DNA from: Petrolisthes cinctipes | Taxonomy: Eukaryota > Arthropoda > Malacostraca > Decapoda > Porcellanidae | Direction: 5' to 3' | DNA: 64,000 nucleotides | Assembly: GCA_033782935.1 (NCBI GenBank) | Contig: JAWQEG010000003.1 | Span: 4,228,501-4,292,500, forward strand | Shown: positions 8,560 through 21,349 of the stretch, piece by piece | Layout of the letters: each line of letters opens with the position of its first letter | Numbering within the stretch: position 1 is the stretch's first letter | Notes under the pieces: generated by a model | The model's input: only the letters and a program-made list of their open reading frames with translations | Databases searched by the model: none | What the model was told of the DNA's origin: nothing | Made by a program: the position numbers and the translations under genes

Positions 8560-11110
8560 ACACCCGAAAATTCGATATTTTGGGGTCCCAGAAGCAATCT
8601 GTACATGCCTACTCAGTGCTAGAATATTTTCAAAATATAGGCTAAAAACATGCTAAAAATCGATATTTTAGGTGCAAAAAAGTCGATGTCTCAAATTAAG
8701 GCCCAAAACACCCGAAAATTCGATATTTAGAGGTCCCAGAGGCGATCTGTACAAGCCTACTCAGTGCTAAAATATTTTCAAAATATAGGGTCAAAACATG
8801 CTAAAAATCGATATTTTAGGTGCGTAAAAGCGATATCTAAAATTCAGGCCCAAAACACCCGAAAATTCGATATTTTGGGGTCCCAGAAGCGATGTGTACA
8901 TGCCTACTCCGTGTTAGAGTATTTTCAAAATACAGTCCCAAATCATGCTCAAAATCGATGATTTAGGGGCCAAAAAGTCGATATGTGCATGCATCTTCAG
9001 TACCCGTTTATATCTTAAATTCAGGCTCAAAACACCCGAAAATTCGATATTTTGGGGTCCCAGAAGCGATCTGTACATGCCTACTTAGTGCTAGAGTATT
9101 TTCAAAATACATGCCCAAAACATGCTGAAAATCGATATTTTAGATGCCCAAAGTCAATATGTGCATGTATTTTCTGTACCCGTTTATATATCAAATTCAG
9201 GCTCAATACACCCGAAAATTCAATATTTTGGGGTCCCAGAAGCAATCTGTACATGCCTACTCAGTGCTAGAATATTTTCAAAATATAGGCTAAAAACATG
9301 CTAAAAATCGATATTTTAGGTGCCAAAAAGTCGATATCTCAAATTCATTCCCAAAACACCCAAAAATTCGATATTTAGGGGTCCCAGAAGCAATCTGTAC
9401 ATGCCTACACCGTGTTAGAGTATTTTCAAAATACAGGCCAAAAACATACTGATAATCGATCTTTTAGGTGCCCAAAAGTCGATATGTGCATGCATCTTCT
9501 GTACCCGTTTATATCTCAAATTCTGGCCCTAAACACCCGAAAATTCGATATTTTGGGGTCCCAGAAGCGATCTGTACATGCCTACTCAGTGCTAGAATGT
9601 TTTCAAAATATAGGCTCAAAACATGCTCAAAATCGATATTTTAGGTGCCCAAAAGTCGATATGTGCATGCACCTTCTGTACCCGTTTATATCTCAAATTC
9701 AGGCTCAAAACACCCGAAAATTCGATATTTTGGGGTCCCTAAAGCAATCTGTACATGCCTACTCAGTGCTAGAATATTTTCAAAATATAGGCTAAAAACA
9801 TGCTAAAAATCGATATTTTTGGTGCCAAAAAGTCGATATCTCAAATTCAGTCCCAAAACACCCGAAAATTCGATATTTAGGGGTCCCAGAAGCAATCTGT
9901 ACATGCCTACTCCGTGTTAGAGTATTTTTAAAATACAGGCCCAAAACATGCTCAAAATCGATGTTTTAGGTGCCAAAAAGTCGATATGTGCATGCACCTT
10001 CAGTACCCGTTTATATCTCAAATTCAGGCTCAAAACACCCGAAAATTTGATATTTTGGGGTCCCAGAAGCAATCTGTACATGCCTACTCGGTGCTAGAAT
10101 ATTTTCAAAATATAGGCTAAAAACATGCTAAAAATCGATATTTTAGGTGCAAAAAAGTCGATGTCTCAAATTAAGGCCCAAAACACCCGAAAATTCGATA
10201 TTTAGGGGTCCCAGAGGCGATCTGTACATGCCTACTCAGTGCTAAAATATTTTCAAAATATAGGCTGAAAACATGCTAAAAATCGATATTTTAGGTGCGT
10301 AAAGGCGATATCTTAAATTCAGGCCCAAAACACCCGAAAATTCGATATTTTGGGGTCCCAGAAGCGATGTGTACATGCCTACTCCGTGTTAGAGTATTTT
10401 CAAAATACAGGACCAAATCATGCTCAAAATCGATGTTTTAGGGGCCAAAAAGTCGATATGTGCATGCATCTTCAGTACCCGTTTATATCTTAAATTCAGG
10501 CTCAAAATACCCGAAAATTCGATATTTTGGGGTCCCAGAAGCGATCTGTACATGCCTACTTAGTGCTAGAGTATTTTCAAAATACATGCCCAAAACATGC
10601 TGAAAATCGATATTTTAGATGCCCAAAGTCAATATGTGCATGTATTTTCTGTACCCGTCTATATATCAAATTCAGGCTCAATACACCCGAAAATTCAATA
10701 TTTTGGGGTCTCAGAAGCAATCTGTACATGCCTACTCAGTGCTAGAATATTTTCAAAATATAGGCTAAAAACATGCTAAAAATCGATATTTTAGGTGCCA
10801 AAAAGTCGATATCTCAAATTCATTCCCAAAACACCCGAAAATTCGATATTTAGGGGTCCCAGAAGCAATCTGTACATGCCTACACCGTGTTAGAGTATTT
10901 TCAAAATACAGGCCAAAAACATACTGATAATCGATCTTTTAGGTGCCCAAAAGTCGATATGTGCATGCATCTTCTGTACCCTTTTATATCTCAAATTTTG
11001 GCCCTAAACACCCGAAAATTCAATATTTTGGGGTCCCAGAAGCGATCTGTACATGCCTACTCAGTGCTAGAATGTTTTCAAAATATAGGCTCAAAACATG
11101 CTCAAAATCG
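8560..11110 (+). repeat. 9-mer HOR, 1,475 bp, about 1.7 copies
   Basis: Sequence at x matches x + 1,475 from about 8,560 to 9,635. Unit order L176-S148-L177-L177-S148-L177-S148-S147-L177 gives 176+148+177+177+148+177+148+147+177 = 1,475. Markers: GTCGATGTCTC, CCCAGAGGCGATC, AGAAGCGATGTGTAC, ATTTAGGGGCCAAAAAG or TTTTAGGGGCC, and CTCAATACACCCG. Confidence 0.9.
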
Positions 11111-12365
11111 ATATTTTAGGTGCCGGAAAGTCGATATGTGCATGCATCTTCTCTACTCGTTTATATCTCAAATTCAAGCTCAAAACACCCGAAAATTCGA
11201 TATTTTGGGGTCCCAGAAGCGATCTGTACATGCCTACTCAGTGCTAGAATATTTTCAAAATATAGGCTCAAAACATGCTAAAAATCGATATTTTAGGTGT
11301 GTAAAGGCGATATCTCAAATTCAGGCCCAAAACACCCGAAAATTCGATATTTTTGGGTCCCAGAAGCGATCTGTACATGCCTACTCAGTGCTAGAATGTC
11401 TTAAAAATATAGGCTCAAAACATGCTCAAAATCGATATTTTAGGTGCCCAAAAGTCGATATGTGCATGCATCTTCTGTACCCGTTTATATCTCAAATTCT
11501 GGCCCTAAACACCCGAAAATTCAATATTTTTGGGTCCCAGAAGCAATCTGTACATGCCTACTCAGTGCTAGAATTTTTCAAAATATTGGCTAAAAACATG
11601 CAAAAAATCGAAATTTTAGGTGCCAAAAAATCGATATCTCAAATTAAGTCCCAAAACACCCGAAAATTCGATATTTTGGGGTCCCAGAAGCGATCTGTAC
11701 ATACCTACTCAGTGCCAGAATATTTTCAAAACATAGGCTGATAAACATGTTAAAAATCGATATTTTAGGTGCGTAAAGGCGATATCTCAAATTCAGGCCC
11801 AAAACACCTGAAAATTCGATATTTTGGGGTCCCAGAAGCGATCTGTACATGCCTACTCCGTGTTAGAGTATTTTCAAAGTACAGGCCCAAAACATGCTCA
11901 AAATCGATGTTTTTGGTGCCCAAAAGTCGATATGTGCATGCATCTTCAGTACCCGTTTATATCTCAAATTCAGGCTCAAAACACCCGAAAATTCGATATT
12001 TTGGGGTCCCAGAAGCAATCTGTACATGCCTACTCAGTGCTAGAATATTTTCAAAATATAGGCTAAAAACATGCTAAAAATCGATATTTTCGGTGCCAAA
12101 AAGTCGATATCTATAATTCAGTCCCAAAACATCCGTAAAATCGATATTTAGGGGTCCCAGAAGCGATCTGTACATGCCTACTCCGTGTTTGAGTATTTTC
12201 AAAATACAGGCCCAAAACATGCTTAAAATCGATGTTTTAGGTGCCAAAAAGTCGATATGTGCATGCACCTTCAGTACGCGTTTATATCTCAAATTAAGGC
12301 CCAAAACACCCGAAAATTCGATATTTAGGGGTCCCAGGAGCGATCTGTACATGCCTACTCAGTGC
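11111..12365 (+). repeat. second copy of the 7.7-8.6 kb block plus a divergent S/L pair
   Basis: To about 12,061 it follows 7,690-8,640 at offset 3,421. The segment 12,070-12,365 has its own markers: GATATCTATAATTCAG, AACATCCGTAAAATCG, GTGTTTGAGTATTTTC and CATGCTTAAAATC. That segment recurs near 16,465-16,760 and 17,305-17,585, so it exists three times. Confidence 0.85.
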
Positions 12366-13859
12366 TAGAATATTTTCAAAATATAGGCTCAAAACATGCT
12401 AAAAATCGATATTTTAGGTGCAAAATAGTCGATATCTCAAATTCAGTCCCAAAACACCCAAATATTCGATATTTTGGGGTCCCAGAAGGGATCTGTACAT
12501 GCCTACTCCGTGTTAGAGTATTTTCAAAATACAGGCCCAAAACATGCTGAAAATCGATATTTTAGATGCCCAAAGTCAATATGTGCATGTATCTTCTGTA
12601 CCCGTTTATATCTGATATTCAGGCTCAAAACACCCGAAAATTCAATATTTTGGGGTCCCAGAAGCAATCTGTACATGCCTACTCAGTGCTAGAATATTTT
12701 CAAAATATGGGCTCAAAACATGCTAAAAATCGATATTTTAGGTGCGTAAAGTCGATATCTCAAATTCAGTCCCAAAACACCCGAAAATTCGATATTTAGG
12801 GGTCCCAGAAGGGATCTGTACATGCCTACTCCGTGTTAGAGTATTTTCAAAATACAGGCCAAAAACATACTGAAAATCGATCTTTTAGGTGCCCAAAAGT
12901 CGATATGTGCATGCATCTTCAGTACCCGTTTATATCTCAAATTCTGGCCCTAAACACCCGAAAATTCGATATTTTTGGGTCCCAGAAGCGATCTGTACAT
13001 GCCTTCTCAGTGTTAGAGTATTTTCAAAATACAGTCCCAAAACAAGCTCAAAATCGATGTTTTAGGTGCCAAAAAGTCGATATGTGCATGCACCTTCAGT
13101 ACGCGTTTATATCTCAAATTAAGGCCCAAAACACCCGAAAATTTGATATTTAGGGGTCCCAGAAGCGATCTGTACATGCCTACTCAGTGCTAGAATATTT
13201 TCAAAATATAGGCTCAAAACATGCTAAAAATCGATATTTTAGGTGCGTAAAGGCGATAACTCAAATTCAGGCCCAAAACACCCGAAAATTCTATATTTTG
13301 GGGTCCCAGAAGCGATGTGTACATGCCTACTCCGTGTTAGAGTATTTTCAAAATACAGGCCCAAAACATGCTCAAAATTGATATTTTAGATGCCCAAAGT
13401 CAATATGTGCATGTATCTTCTGTACCCGTTTATATCTCAAATTCAGGCTCAAAACACCCGAAAATTCGATATTTTGGGGTCCCTAAAGCAATCTGTACAT
13501 GCCTACTCAGTGCTAGAATATTTTCAAAATATAGGCTAAAAACATGCTAAAAATCGATATTTTTGGTGCCAAAAAGTCGATATCTCAAATTCAGTCCCAA
13601 AACACCCGAAAATTCGATATTTAGGGGTCCCAGAAGCAATCTGTACATGCCTACTCCGTGTTAGAGTATTTTTAAAATACAGGCCCAAAACATGCTCAAA
13701 ATCGATGTTTTAGGTGCCAAAAAGTCGATATGTGCATGCACCTTCAGTACCCGTTTCTATCTCAAATTCAGGCTCAAAACACCCGAAAATTCGATATTTT
13801 GGTGTCCCAGAAGCAATCTGTACATGCCTACTCAGTGCTAGAATATTTTCAAATTATAG
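12366..13859 (+). repeat. irregular satellite block
   Basis: L and S units in no clear tandem period. 12,366-12,540 matches 17,585-17,759 (offset 5,219; marker CACCCAAATATTCG). 13,470-13,890 matches 9,726-10,146 (offset 3,744; marker GGGTCCCTAAAGC and GTATTTTTAAAATACAGG). I see nothing other than satellite. Confidence 0.85.
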
Positions 13860-15990
13860 GCTAAAAACATGCTAAAAATCGATATTTTAGGTGCAAAAAA
13901 GTCGATGTCTCAAATTAAGGCCCAAAACACCCGAAAATTTGATATTTAGAGGTCCCAGAGGCGATCTGTACAAGCCTACTCAGTGCTAAAATATTTTCAA
14001 AATATAGGCTCAAAACATGCTAAAAATCGATATTTTAGGTGCGTAAAAGCGATATCTAAAATTCAGGCCCAAAACACCCGAAAATTCGATATTTTGGGGT
14101 CCCAGAAGAGATGTGTACATGCCTACTCCGTGTTAGAGTATTTTCAAAATACAGGCCCAAATCATGCTCAAAATCGATGATTTAGGGGCCAAAAAGTCGA
14201 TATGTGCATGCATCTTCAGTACCCGTTTATATCTTAAATTCAGGCTCAAAACACCCGAAAATTCGATATTTTGGGGTCCCAGAAGCGATCTGTACATGCC
14301 TACTTAGTGCTAGAGTATTTTCAAAATACATGCCCAAAACATGCTGAAAATCGATATTTTAGATGCCCAAAGTCAATATGTGCATGTATTTTCTGTACCC
14401 GTTTATATATCAAATTCAGGCTCAATACACCCGAAAATTCAATATTTTGGGGTCCCAGAAGCAATCTGTACATGCCTACTCAGTGCTAGAATATTTTCAA
14501 AATATAGGCTAAAAACATGCTAAAAATCGATATTTTAGGTGCCAAAAAGTCGATATCTCAAATTCATTCCCAAAACACCCAAAAATTCGATATTTAGGGG
14601 TCCCAGAAGCAATCTGTACATGCCTACACCGTGTTAGAGTATTTTCAAAATACAGGCCAAAAACATACTGATAATCGATCTTTTAGGTGCCCAAAAGTCG
14701 ATATGTGCATGCATCTTCTGTACCCGTTTATATCTCAAATTCTGGCCCTAAACACCCGAAAATTCGATATTTTGGGGTCCCAGAAGCGATCTGTACATGC
14801 CTACTCAGTGCTAGAATGTTTTCAAAATATAGGCTCAAAACATGCTCAAAATCGATATTTTAGGTGCCCAAAAGTCGATATGTGCATGCACCTTCTGTAC
14901 CCGTTTATATCTCAAATTCAGGCTCAAAACACCCGAAAATTCGATATTTTGGGGTCCCTAAAGCAATCTGTACATGCCTACTCAGTGCTAGAATATTTTC
15001 AAAATATAGGCTAAAAACATGCTAAAAATCGATATTTTTGGTGCCAAAAAGTCGATATCTCAAATTCAGTCCCAAAACACCCGAAAATTCGATATTTAGG
15101 GGTCCCAGAAGCAATCTGTACATGCCTACTCCGTGTTAGAGTATTTTTAAAATACAGGCCCAAAACATGCTCAAAATCGATGTTTTAGGTGCCAAAAAGT
15201 CGATATGTGCATGCACCTTCAGTACCCGTTTATATCTCAAATTCAGGCTCAAAACACCCGAAAATTTGATATTTTGGGGTCCCAGAAGCAATCTGTACAT
15301 GCCTACTCAGTGCTAGAATATTTTCAAAATATAGGCTAAAAACATGCTAAAAATCGATATTTTAGGTGCAAAAAAGTCGATGTCTCAAATTAAGGCCCAA
15401 AACACCCGAAAATTCGATATTTAGGGGTCTCAGAGGCGATCTGTACATGCCTACTCAGTGCTAAAATATTTTCAAAATATAGGCTGAAAACATGCTAAAA
15501 ATCGATATTTTAGGTGCGTAAAGGCGATATCTTAAATTCAGGCCCAAAACACCCGAAAATTCGATATTTTGGGGTCCCAGAAGCGATGTGTACATGCCTA
15601 CTCCGTGTTAGAGTATTTTCAAAATACAGGACCAAATCATGCTCAAAATCGATGTTTTAGGGGCCAAAAAGTCGATATGTGCATGCATCTTCAGTACCCG
15701 TTTATATCTTAAATTCAGGCTCAAAACACCCGAAAATTCGATATTTTGGGGTCCCAGAAGCGATCTGTACATGCCTACTTAGTGCTAGAGTATTTTCAAA
15801 ATACATGCCCAAAACATGCTGAAAATCGTTATTTTAGATGCCCAAAGTCAATATGTGCATGTATTTTCTGTACCCGTCTATATATCAAATTCAGGCTCAA
15901 TACACCCGAAAATTCAATATTTTGGGGTCTCAGAAGCAATCTGTACATGCCTACTCAGTGCTAGAATATTTTCAAAATATAGGCTAAAAA
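13860..15990 (+). repeat. copy of 8,641-10,771 (offset 5,219)
   Basis: About 2.1 kb follows the 8.6-10.8 kb region unit for unit, including the internal 1,475-bp periodicity and all its markers (GTCGATGTCTC, CAGAGGCGATC, CTCAATACACCCG). A few single-base differences are visible, such as AATCGTTATTTT near 15,826 against AATCGATATTTT in the first copy. It ends at an in-register junction near 15,980-15,994. Confidence 0.9.
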
Positions 15991-16755
15991 CATGCAAAAA
16001 ATCGAAATTTTAGGTGCCAAAAAATCGATATCTCAAATTAAGTCCCAAAACACCCGAAAATTCGATATTTTGGGGTCCCAGAAGCGATCTGTACATACCT
16101 ACTCAGTGCCAGAATATTTTCAAAACATAGGCTGATAAACATGATAAAAATCGATATTTTAGGTGCGTAAAGGCGATATCTCAAATTCAGGCCCAAAACA
16201 CCTGAAAATTCGATATTTTGGGGTCCCAGAAGCGATCTGTACATGCCTACTCCGTGTTAAAGTATTTTCAAAGTACAGGCCCAAAACATGCTCAAAATCG
16301 ATGTTTTTGGTGCCCAAAAGTCGATATGTGCATGCATCTTCAGTACCCGTTTATATCTCAAATTCAGGCTCAAAACACCCGAAAATTCGATATTTTGGGG
16401 TCCCAGAAGCAATCTGTACATGCCTACTCAGTGCTAGAATATTTTCAAAATATAGGCTAAAAACATGCTAAAAATCGATATTTTCGGTGCCAAAAAGTCG
16501 ATATCTATAATTCAGTCCCAAAACATCCGTAAAATCGATATTTAGGGGTCCCAGAAGCGATCTGTACATGCCTACTCCGTGTTTGAGTATTTTCAAAATA
16601 CAGGCCCAAAACATGCTTAAAATCGATGTTTTAGGTGCCAAAAAGTCGATATGTGCATGCACCTTCAGTACACGTTTATATCTCAAATTAAGGCCCAAAA
16701 CACCCGAAAATTCGATATTTAGGGGTCCCAGAAGCGATCTGTACATGCCTACTCA
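15991..16755 (+). repeat. copy of 11,597-12,361 (offset 4,394)
   Basis: At the junction inside GGCTAAAAACATGC the match jumps forward: this copy lacks 825 bp that lie between about 10,771 and 11,596 in the other copy. The missing piece is five units (148+177+177+147+177 = 826, less one base deleted near 11,573). The rest carries the AAAATCGAAATTTTAGG, CTGATAAACATG and CACCTGAAAATTCG markers. Confidence 0.88.
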
Positions 16756-18205
16756 GTGCTAGAATATTTTCAAAATATAGGCTCAAAACATGCTAAAAAT
16801 CGATATTTTAGGTGCGTAAAGGCGATATCTCAAATTCAGGCCCAAAACACCCGAAAATTCTATATTTTGGGGTCCCAGAAGCGATGTGTACATGCCTACT
16901 CCGTGTTAGAGTATTTTTAATATACAGGCCCAAAACATGCTCAAAATCGATGTTTTAGGTGCCCAAAGGTCGATATGTGCATGCATCTTCAGTACCCGTT
17001 TATATCTCAAATTCAGGCTCAATACACCCGAAAATACGATATTTTGGGGTCCCAGAAGCGATCTGTACATGCCTACTCCGTGTTAGAGTATTTTCAAAAT
17101 ACAGGCCCAAAACATGCTCAAAATTGATATTTTAGATGCCCAAAGTCAATATGTGCATGTATCTTCTGTACCCGTTTATATCTCAAATTCAGGCTCAAAA
17201 CACCCGAAAATTCAATATTTTGGGGTCCCAGAAGCAATCTGTACATGCCTACTCAGTGCTAGAATATTTTCAAAATATAGGCTAAAAACATGCTAAAAAT
17301 CGATATTTTAGGTGCCAAAAAGTCGATATCTATAATTCAGTCCCAAAACATCCGTAAATTCGATATTTAGGGGTCCCAGAAGCGATCTGTACATGCCTAC
17401 TCCGTGTTTGAGTATTTTCAAAATACAGGCCCAAAACATGCTTAAAATTGATGTTTTAGGTGCCAAAAAGTCGATATGTGCATGCACCTTCAGTACGCGT
17501 TTATATCTCAAATTAAGGCCCAAAACACCCGAAAATTCGATATTTAGGGGTCCCAGGAGCGATCTGTACATGCCTACTCAGTGCTAGAATATTTTCAAAA
17601 TATAGGCTCAAAACATGCTAAAAATCGATATTTTAGGTGCAAAATAGTCGATATCTCAAATTCAGTCCCAAAACACCCAAATATTCGATATTTTGGGGTC
17701 CCAGAAGGGATCTGTACATGCCTACTCCGTGTTAGAGTATTTTCAAAATACAGGCCCAAAACATGCTCAAAATCGATGTTTTAGGTGCCCAAAAGTCGAT
17801 ATGTGCAAGCATCTTCTGTACCCGTTTATATCTCAAATTCAGGCTCAAAACACCCGAAAATTCAATATTTTGGGATCCCAGAAGCAATCTGTTCATGCCT
17901 ACTCAGTGCTAGAATGTTTTCAAAATATAGGCTCAAAACATGCTAAAAATCGATATTTTAGGTGCGTAAAGGCGATATCTCAAATTCAGGCCCAAAACAC
18001 CCGAAAATTCGATATTATGGGGTCCCAGAAGCGATCTGTACATGCCTACTCCGTGTTAGAGTATTTACAAAATACAGGCCCAAAACATGCTCAAAATCGA
18101 TGTTTTAGGTGCATAAAAGTCGATATGTGCATGCATCTTCAGTACCCGTTTATATCTCAAATTCAGGCTCAAAACACCCGAAAATTCGATATTTTGGGGT
18201 CCCAG
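16756..18205 (+). repeat. irregular satellite block
   Basis: Includes the third copy of the GATATCTATAATTCAG segment (about 17,305-17,585) and then the match to 12,366-12,540. From 17,693 L177 and S147 units stay in one frame for about 720 bp. Small oddities are ATTTTTAATATACAGG near 16,914 and a GTGCATAAAAGTCG box near 18,110. Confidence 0.85.
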
Positions 18206-18811
18206 AAGCGATCTGTACATGCCTACTCCGTGTTAGAGTATTTTCAAAATACATGCCCAAAACATGCTGAAAATCGATATTTTAGATGCCCAAAGTCAAT
18301 ATGTGCATGTATCTTCTGTACCTATATATATCTTAAATTCAGGCTCAAAACACCCGAAAATTCAATACTTTTGGGTTCCAGAAGCAATCTGTACATGCCT
18401 ACTCAGTGCTAGAATATTTTCAAAATATAGGCTAAAAACATGCTAAAATTCGATATTTTAGGTGCCAAAAAGTCGATATCTCAAATTCAGTCCCAAAACA
18501 CCCGAAAATTCGATATTTAGGGGTCCCAGAAGCGATCTGTACATGCCTACTCCGTGTTAGAGTATTTTCAAAATACATGCCCAAAACATGCTGAAAATCG
18601 ATATTTTAGATGCCCAAAGTCAATATGTGCATGTATCTTCTGTACCCGTTTATATCTCAAATTCAGGCTCAAAACACCTGAAAATTCAATATTTTTGGGT
18701 TCCAGAAGCAATCTGTACATGCCTACTCAGTGCTAGAATATTTTCTAAATATAGGCTAAAAACATGCTAAAATTCGATATTTTAGGTGCCAAAAAGTCGA
18801 TATCTCAAATT
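18206..18811 (+). repeat. 2-mer HOR, 324 bp, about 1.9 copies (L176+S148)
   Basis: Copies start near 18,206 and 18,530. Shared markers are AATACATGCCC, the run TTTTTGGGTTCCAG and CTAAAATTCGATATTTTAGG. 324 = 176 + 148. Differences include CTATATATATC in the first copy against CCGTTTATATC in the second. Confidence 0.88.
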
Positions 18812-21349
18812 AAGGCCCTAAACACCCGAAAATTCGATATTTAGGGGTCCCAGAAGCGATCTGTACATGCCTACTCAGTGCTAGAATTTTTTCAAAATAT
18901 AGGCTCAAAACATGCTCAAAATCGATATTTTAGGTGCCCAAAAGTCGATATGTGCATGCATCTTCTGTACTCGTTTATATCTCAAATTCAGGCTCAAAAC
19001 ACCCGAAAATTCGATATTTTGGGGTCCCAGAAGCAATCTGTACATGCCTACTTAGTGCTAGAATATTTTCAAAATATAGGCTCAAAACATGCTAAAAATC
19101 GATATTTTAGGTGCGTAAAGGCGATATCTCAAATTAAGGCCCAAAACACCCGAATATTCGATATTTAGGGGTCCCAGAAGCGATCTGTACATGCCTACTC
19201 TGTGTAAGAGTATTTTTAAAATACAGGCCAAAAACATACTGAAAATCAATCTTTTAGGTGCCCAAAAGTCGATATGTACATTCATCTTCTGTGCCCGTTT
19301 ATATCTCAAATTCTGGCCCTAAACACCCGAAAATTCGATATTTAGGGGTCCCAGAAGCGATCTGTACATGCCTACTCCGTGTTAGAGTATTTTCAAAATA
19401 CAGGCCCAAAACATGCTCAAAATCGATGTTTTAGGTGCCAAAAAGTCGATATGTGCATGCACCTTCAGTACTCGTTTATATCTCAAATTCAGGCTCAAAA
19501 CACCCGAAAATTCGATATTTTGGGATCCCAGAAGCGATCTGTACATGCCTACTCCGTGCTAGAGTATTTTCAAAATACATGCCCAAAATATGCTGAAAAT
19601 CGATATTTTAGATGCCCAAAGTCAATATGTGCATGTATCTTCTGTACCCGTTTATATCTCAAATTCAGGCTCAAAACACCCGAAAATTCAATATTTTAGG
19701 GTCCCAGAAGCAATCTGTACAGGCCTACTCAGTGCTAGAATATTTTCAAAATATAGGCTAAAAAACATGCTAAAAATCGATATTTTAGGTGCCAAAAAAG
19801 TCGATATCTAAAATTAAGGCCCAAAACACCCGAAAATTTGATATTTAGGGGTCCCAGAAGCGATCTGTTGATGCCTACTCCGTGTTAGAGTATTTTCAAA
19901 ATACAGGCCAAAAACATACTGAAAATCGATCTTTTAGGTGCCCAAAAGTCGATATGTGCATGCATCTTCTGTACCCGTTTATATCTCAAATTCTGGCCCT
20001 AAACACCCGAAAATTCAATATTTTTGGGTCCCAGAAGCGATCTGTACATGCCTACTCAGTGCTAGAATGTTTTCAAAATTCAGGCTCAAAACATGCTCAA
20101 AATCGATATTTTAGGTGCCCAAAAGTCGATATGTGCATGAATCTTCTGTACTCGTTTATATCTCAAATTCAAGCTCAAAACACCCGAAAATTCGATATTT
20201 TTGGGTCCCTGAAGCGATCTGTAGAATGTTTTCAAAATATAGGCTTAAAACATGCTCAAAATCGATATTTTAGGTGCCCAAAAGTCGATATGTGCATGCC
20301 TCTTCTGTACCCGTTTATATCTCAAATTCTGGCCCTAAACACCCGAAAATTCAATATTTTGGGTCCCAGAAGCAATCTGTACATGCCTACTCAGTGCTAG
20401 AATATTTTCAAAATATAGGCTAAAAACATTCTAAAAATCGATATTTTAGGTGCCAAAAAGTCGATATCTCAAATTAAGGCCCAAAACACCCGAAAATTCG
20501 ATATTTTGGGGTCGCAGAAGCGATCTGTACATGCCTACTCCGTGTTAGAGTATTTTCAAAATACAGGCCCAAAACATGCTCAAAATCGATGTTTTAGGTG
20601 CCAAAAAGTCGATATGTGCATGCACCTACAGTACCCGATTATATCTCAAATTCAGGCTCAAAACATTTGAAAATTCGATATTTTGGGGTCCCAGAAGGGA
20701 TCTGTACATGCCTACTCCGTGTTAAAGTATTTTCAAAATACATGCCCAAAACATGCTGAAAATCGATATTTTAGATGCCCAAAGTCAATATGTGCATGTA
20801 TCTTCTGTACCCGTTTATATCTCAAATTCAGGCTCAAAACACCCGAAAATTCAATATTTTGGGGTCCCAGAAGCAATATGTACATGCCTACTCTGTGCTA
20901 GAATATTTTCAAAATATAGGATAAAAACATGCTAAAAATCGATATTTTATGTTCTAAAAAGTCGATATCTCAAATTAAGGCCCAAAACACCCGAAAATTC
21001 GATATTTAGGGGTCCCAGAAGCGATCTGTACATGCCTACTCAGTGCTAGAATGTTTTCAAAATATAGGCTCAAAACATGCTCAAAATTGATATTTTAGGT
21101 GCCCAAAAGTCGATATGTGCATGCATCTTCTGTACTCGTTTATATCTCAAATTCAGGCTCAAAACACCTGAAAATTCGATATTTTGGGGTCCCAGAAGCG
21201 ATCTGTACATGCCTACTCAGCGCTAGAATATTTTCAAAATATAGGCTCAAAACATGCTAAAAATCAATATTTTAGGTGCGTATAGGCGATATCTAAAATT
21301 AAGGCCCAAAACACGAGAAAATTCGATATTTAGGTGTCTCAGAAGCGAT
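18812..21349 (+). repeat. irregular satellite block with several small lesions
   Basis: Mostly single-copy arrangement of L177, L176, S147 and S148 units. It holds more unusual changes than neighbouring blocks: CTGTTGATGCC near 19,866, an 18-bp deletion near 20,223, CACCTACAGTACCCG near 20,626, AACATTTGAAAATTCG near 20,663, TTATGTTCTAAAAAG near 20,947, and AACACGAGAAAATTCG near 21,311. This fits lower turnover here than in the near-identical HOR blocks. Confidence 0.82.
20176..20245 (+). repeat. B half-unit with 18-bp internal deletion
   Basis: The B half is 70 bp, not 88. GATCTGTA joins directly to GAATG, removing the TGCCTACTCAGTGCT core. The bases TA stand at both break ends, so slippage or microhomology joining is likely. 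No other copy was seen in the window. Confidence 0.85.

Noticed and set aside
12074..12352. Minus-strand open frames of 60-92 codons across the array
   Set aside because: They recur wherever the same units recur and only mirror the plus-strand repeats.
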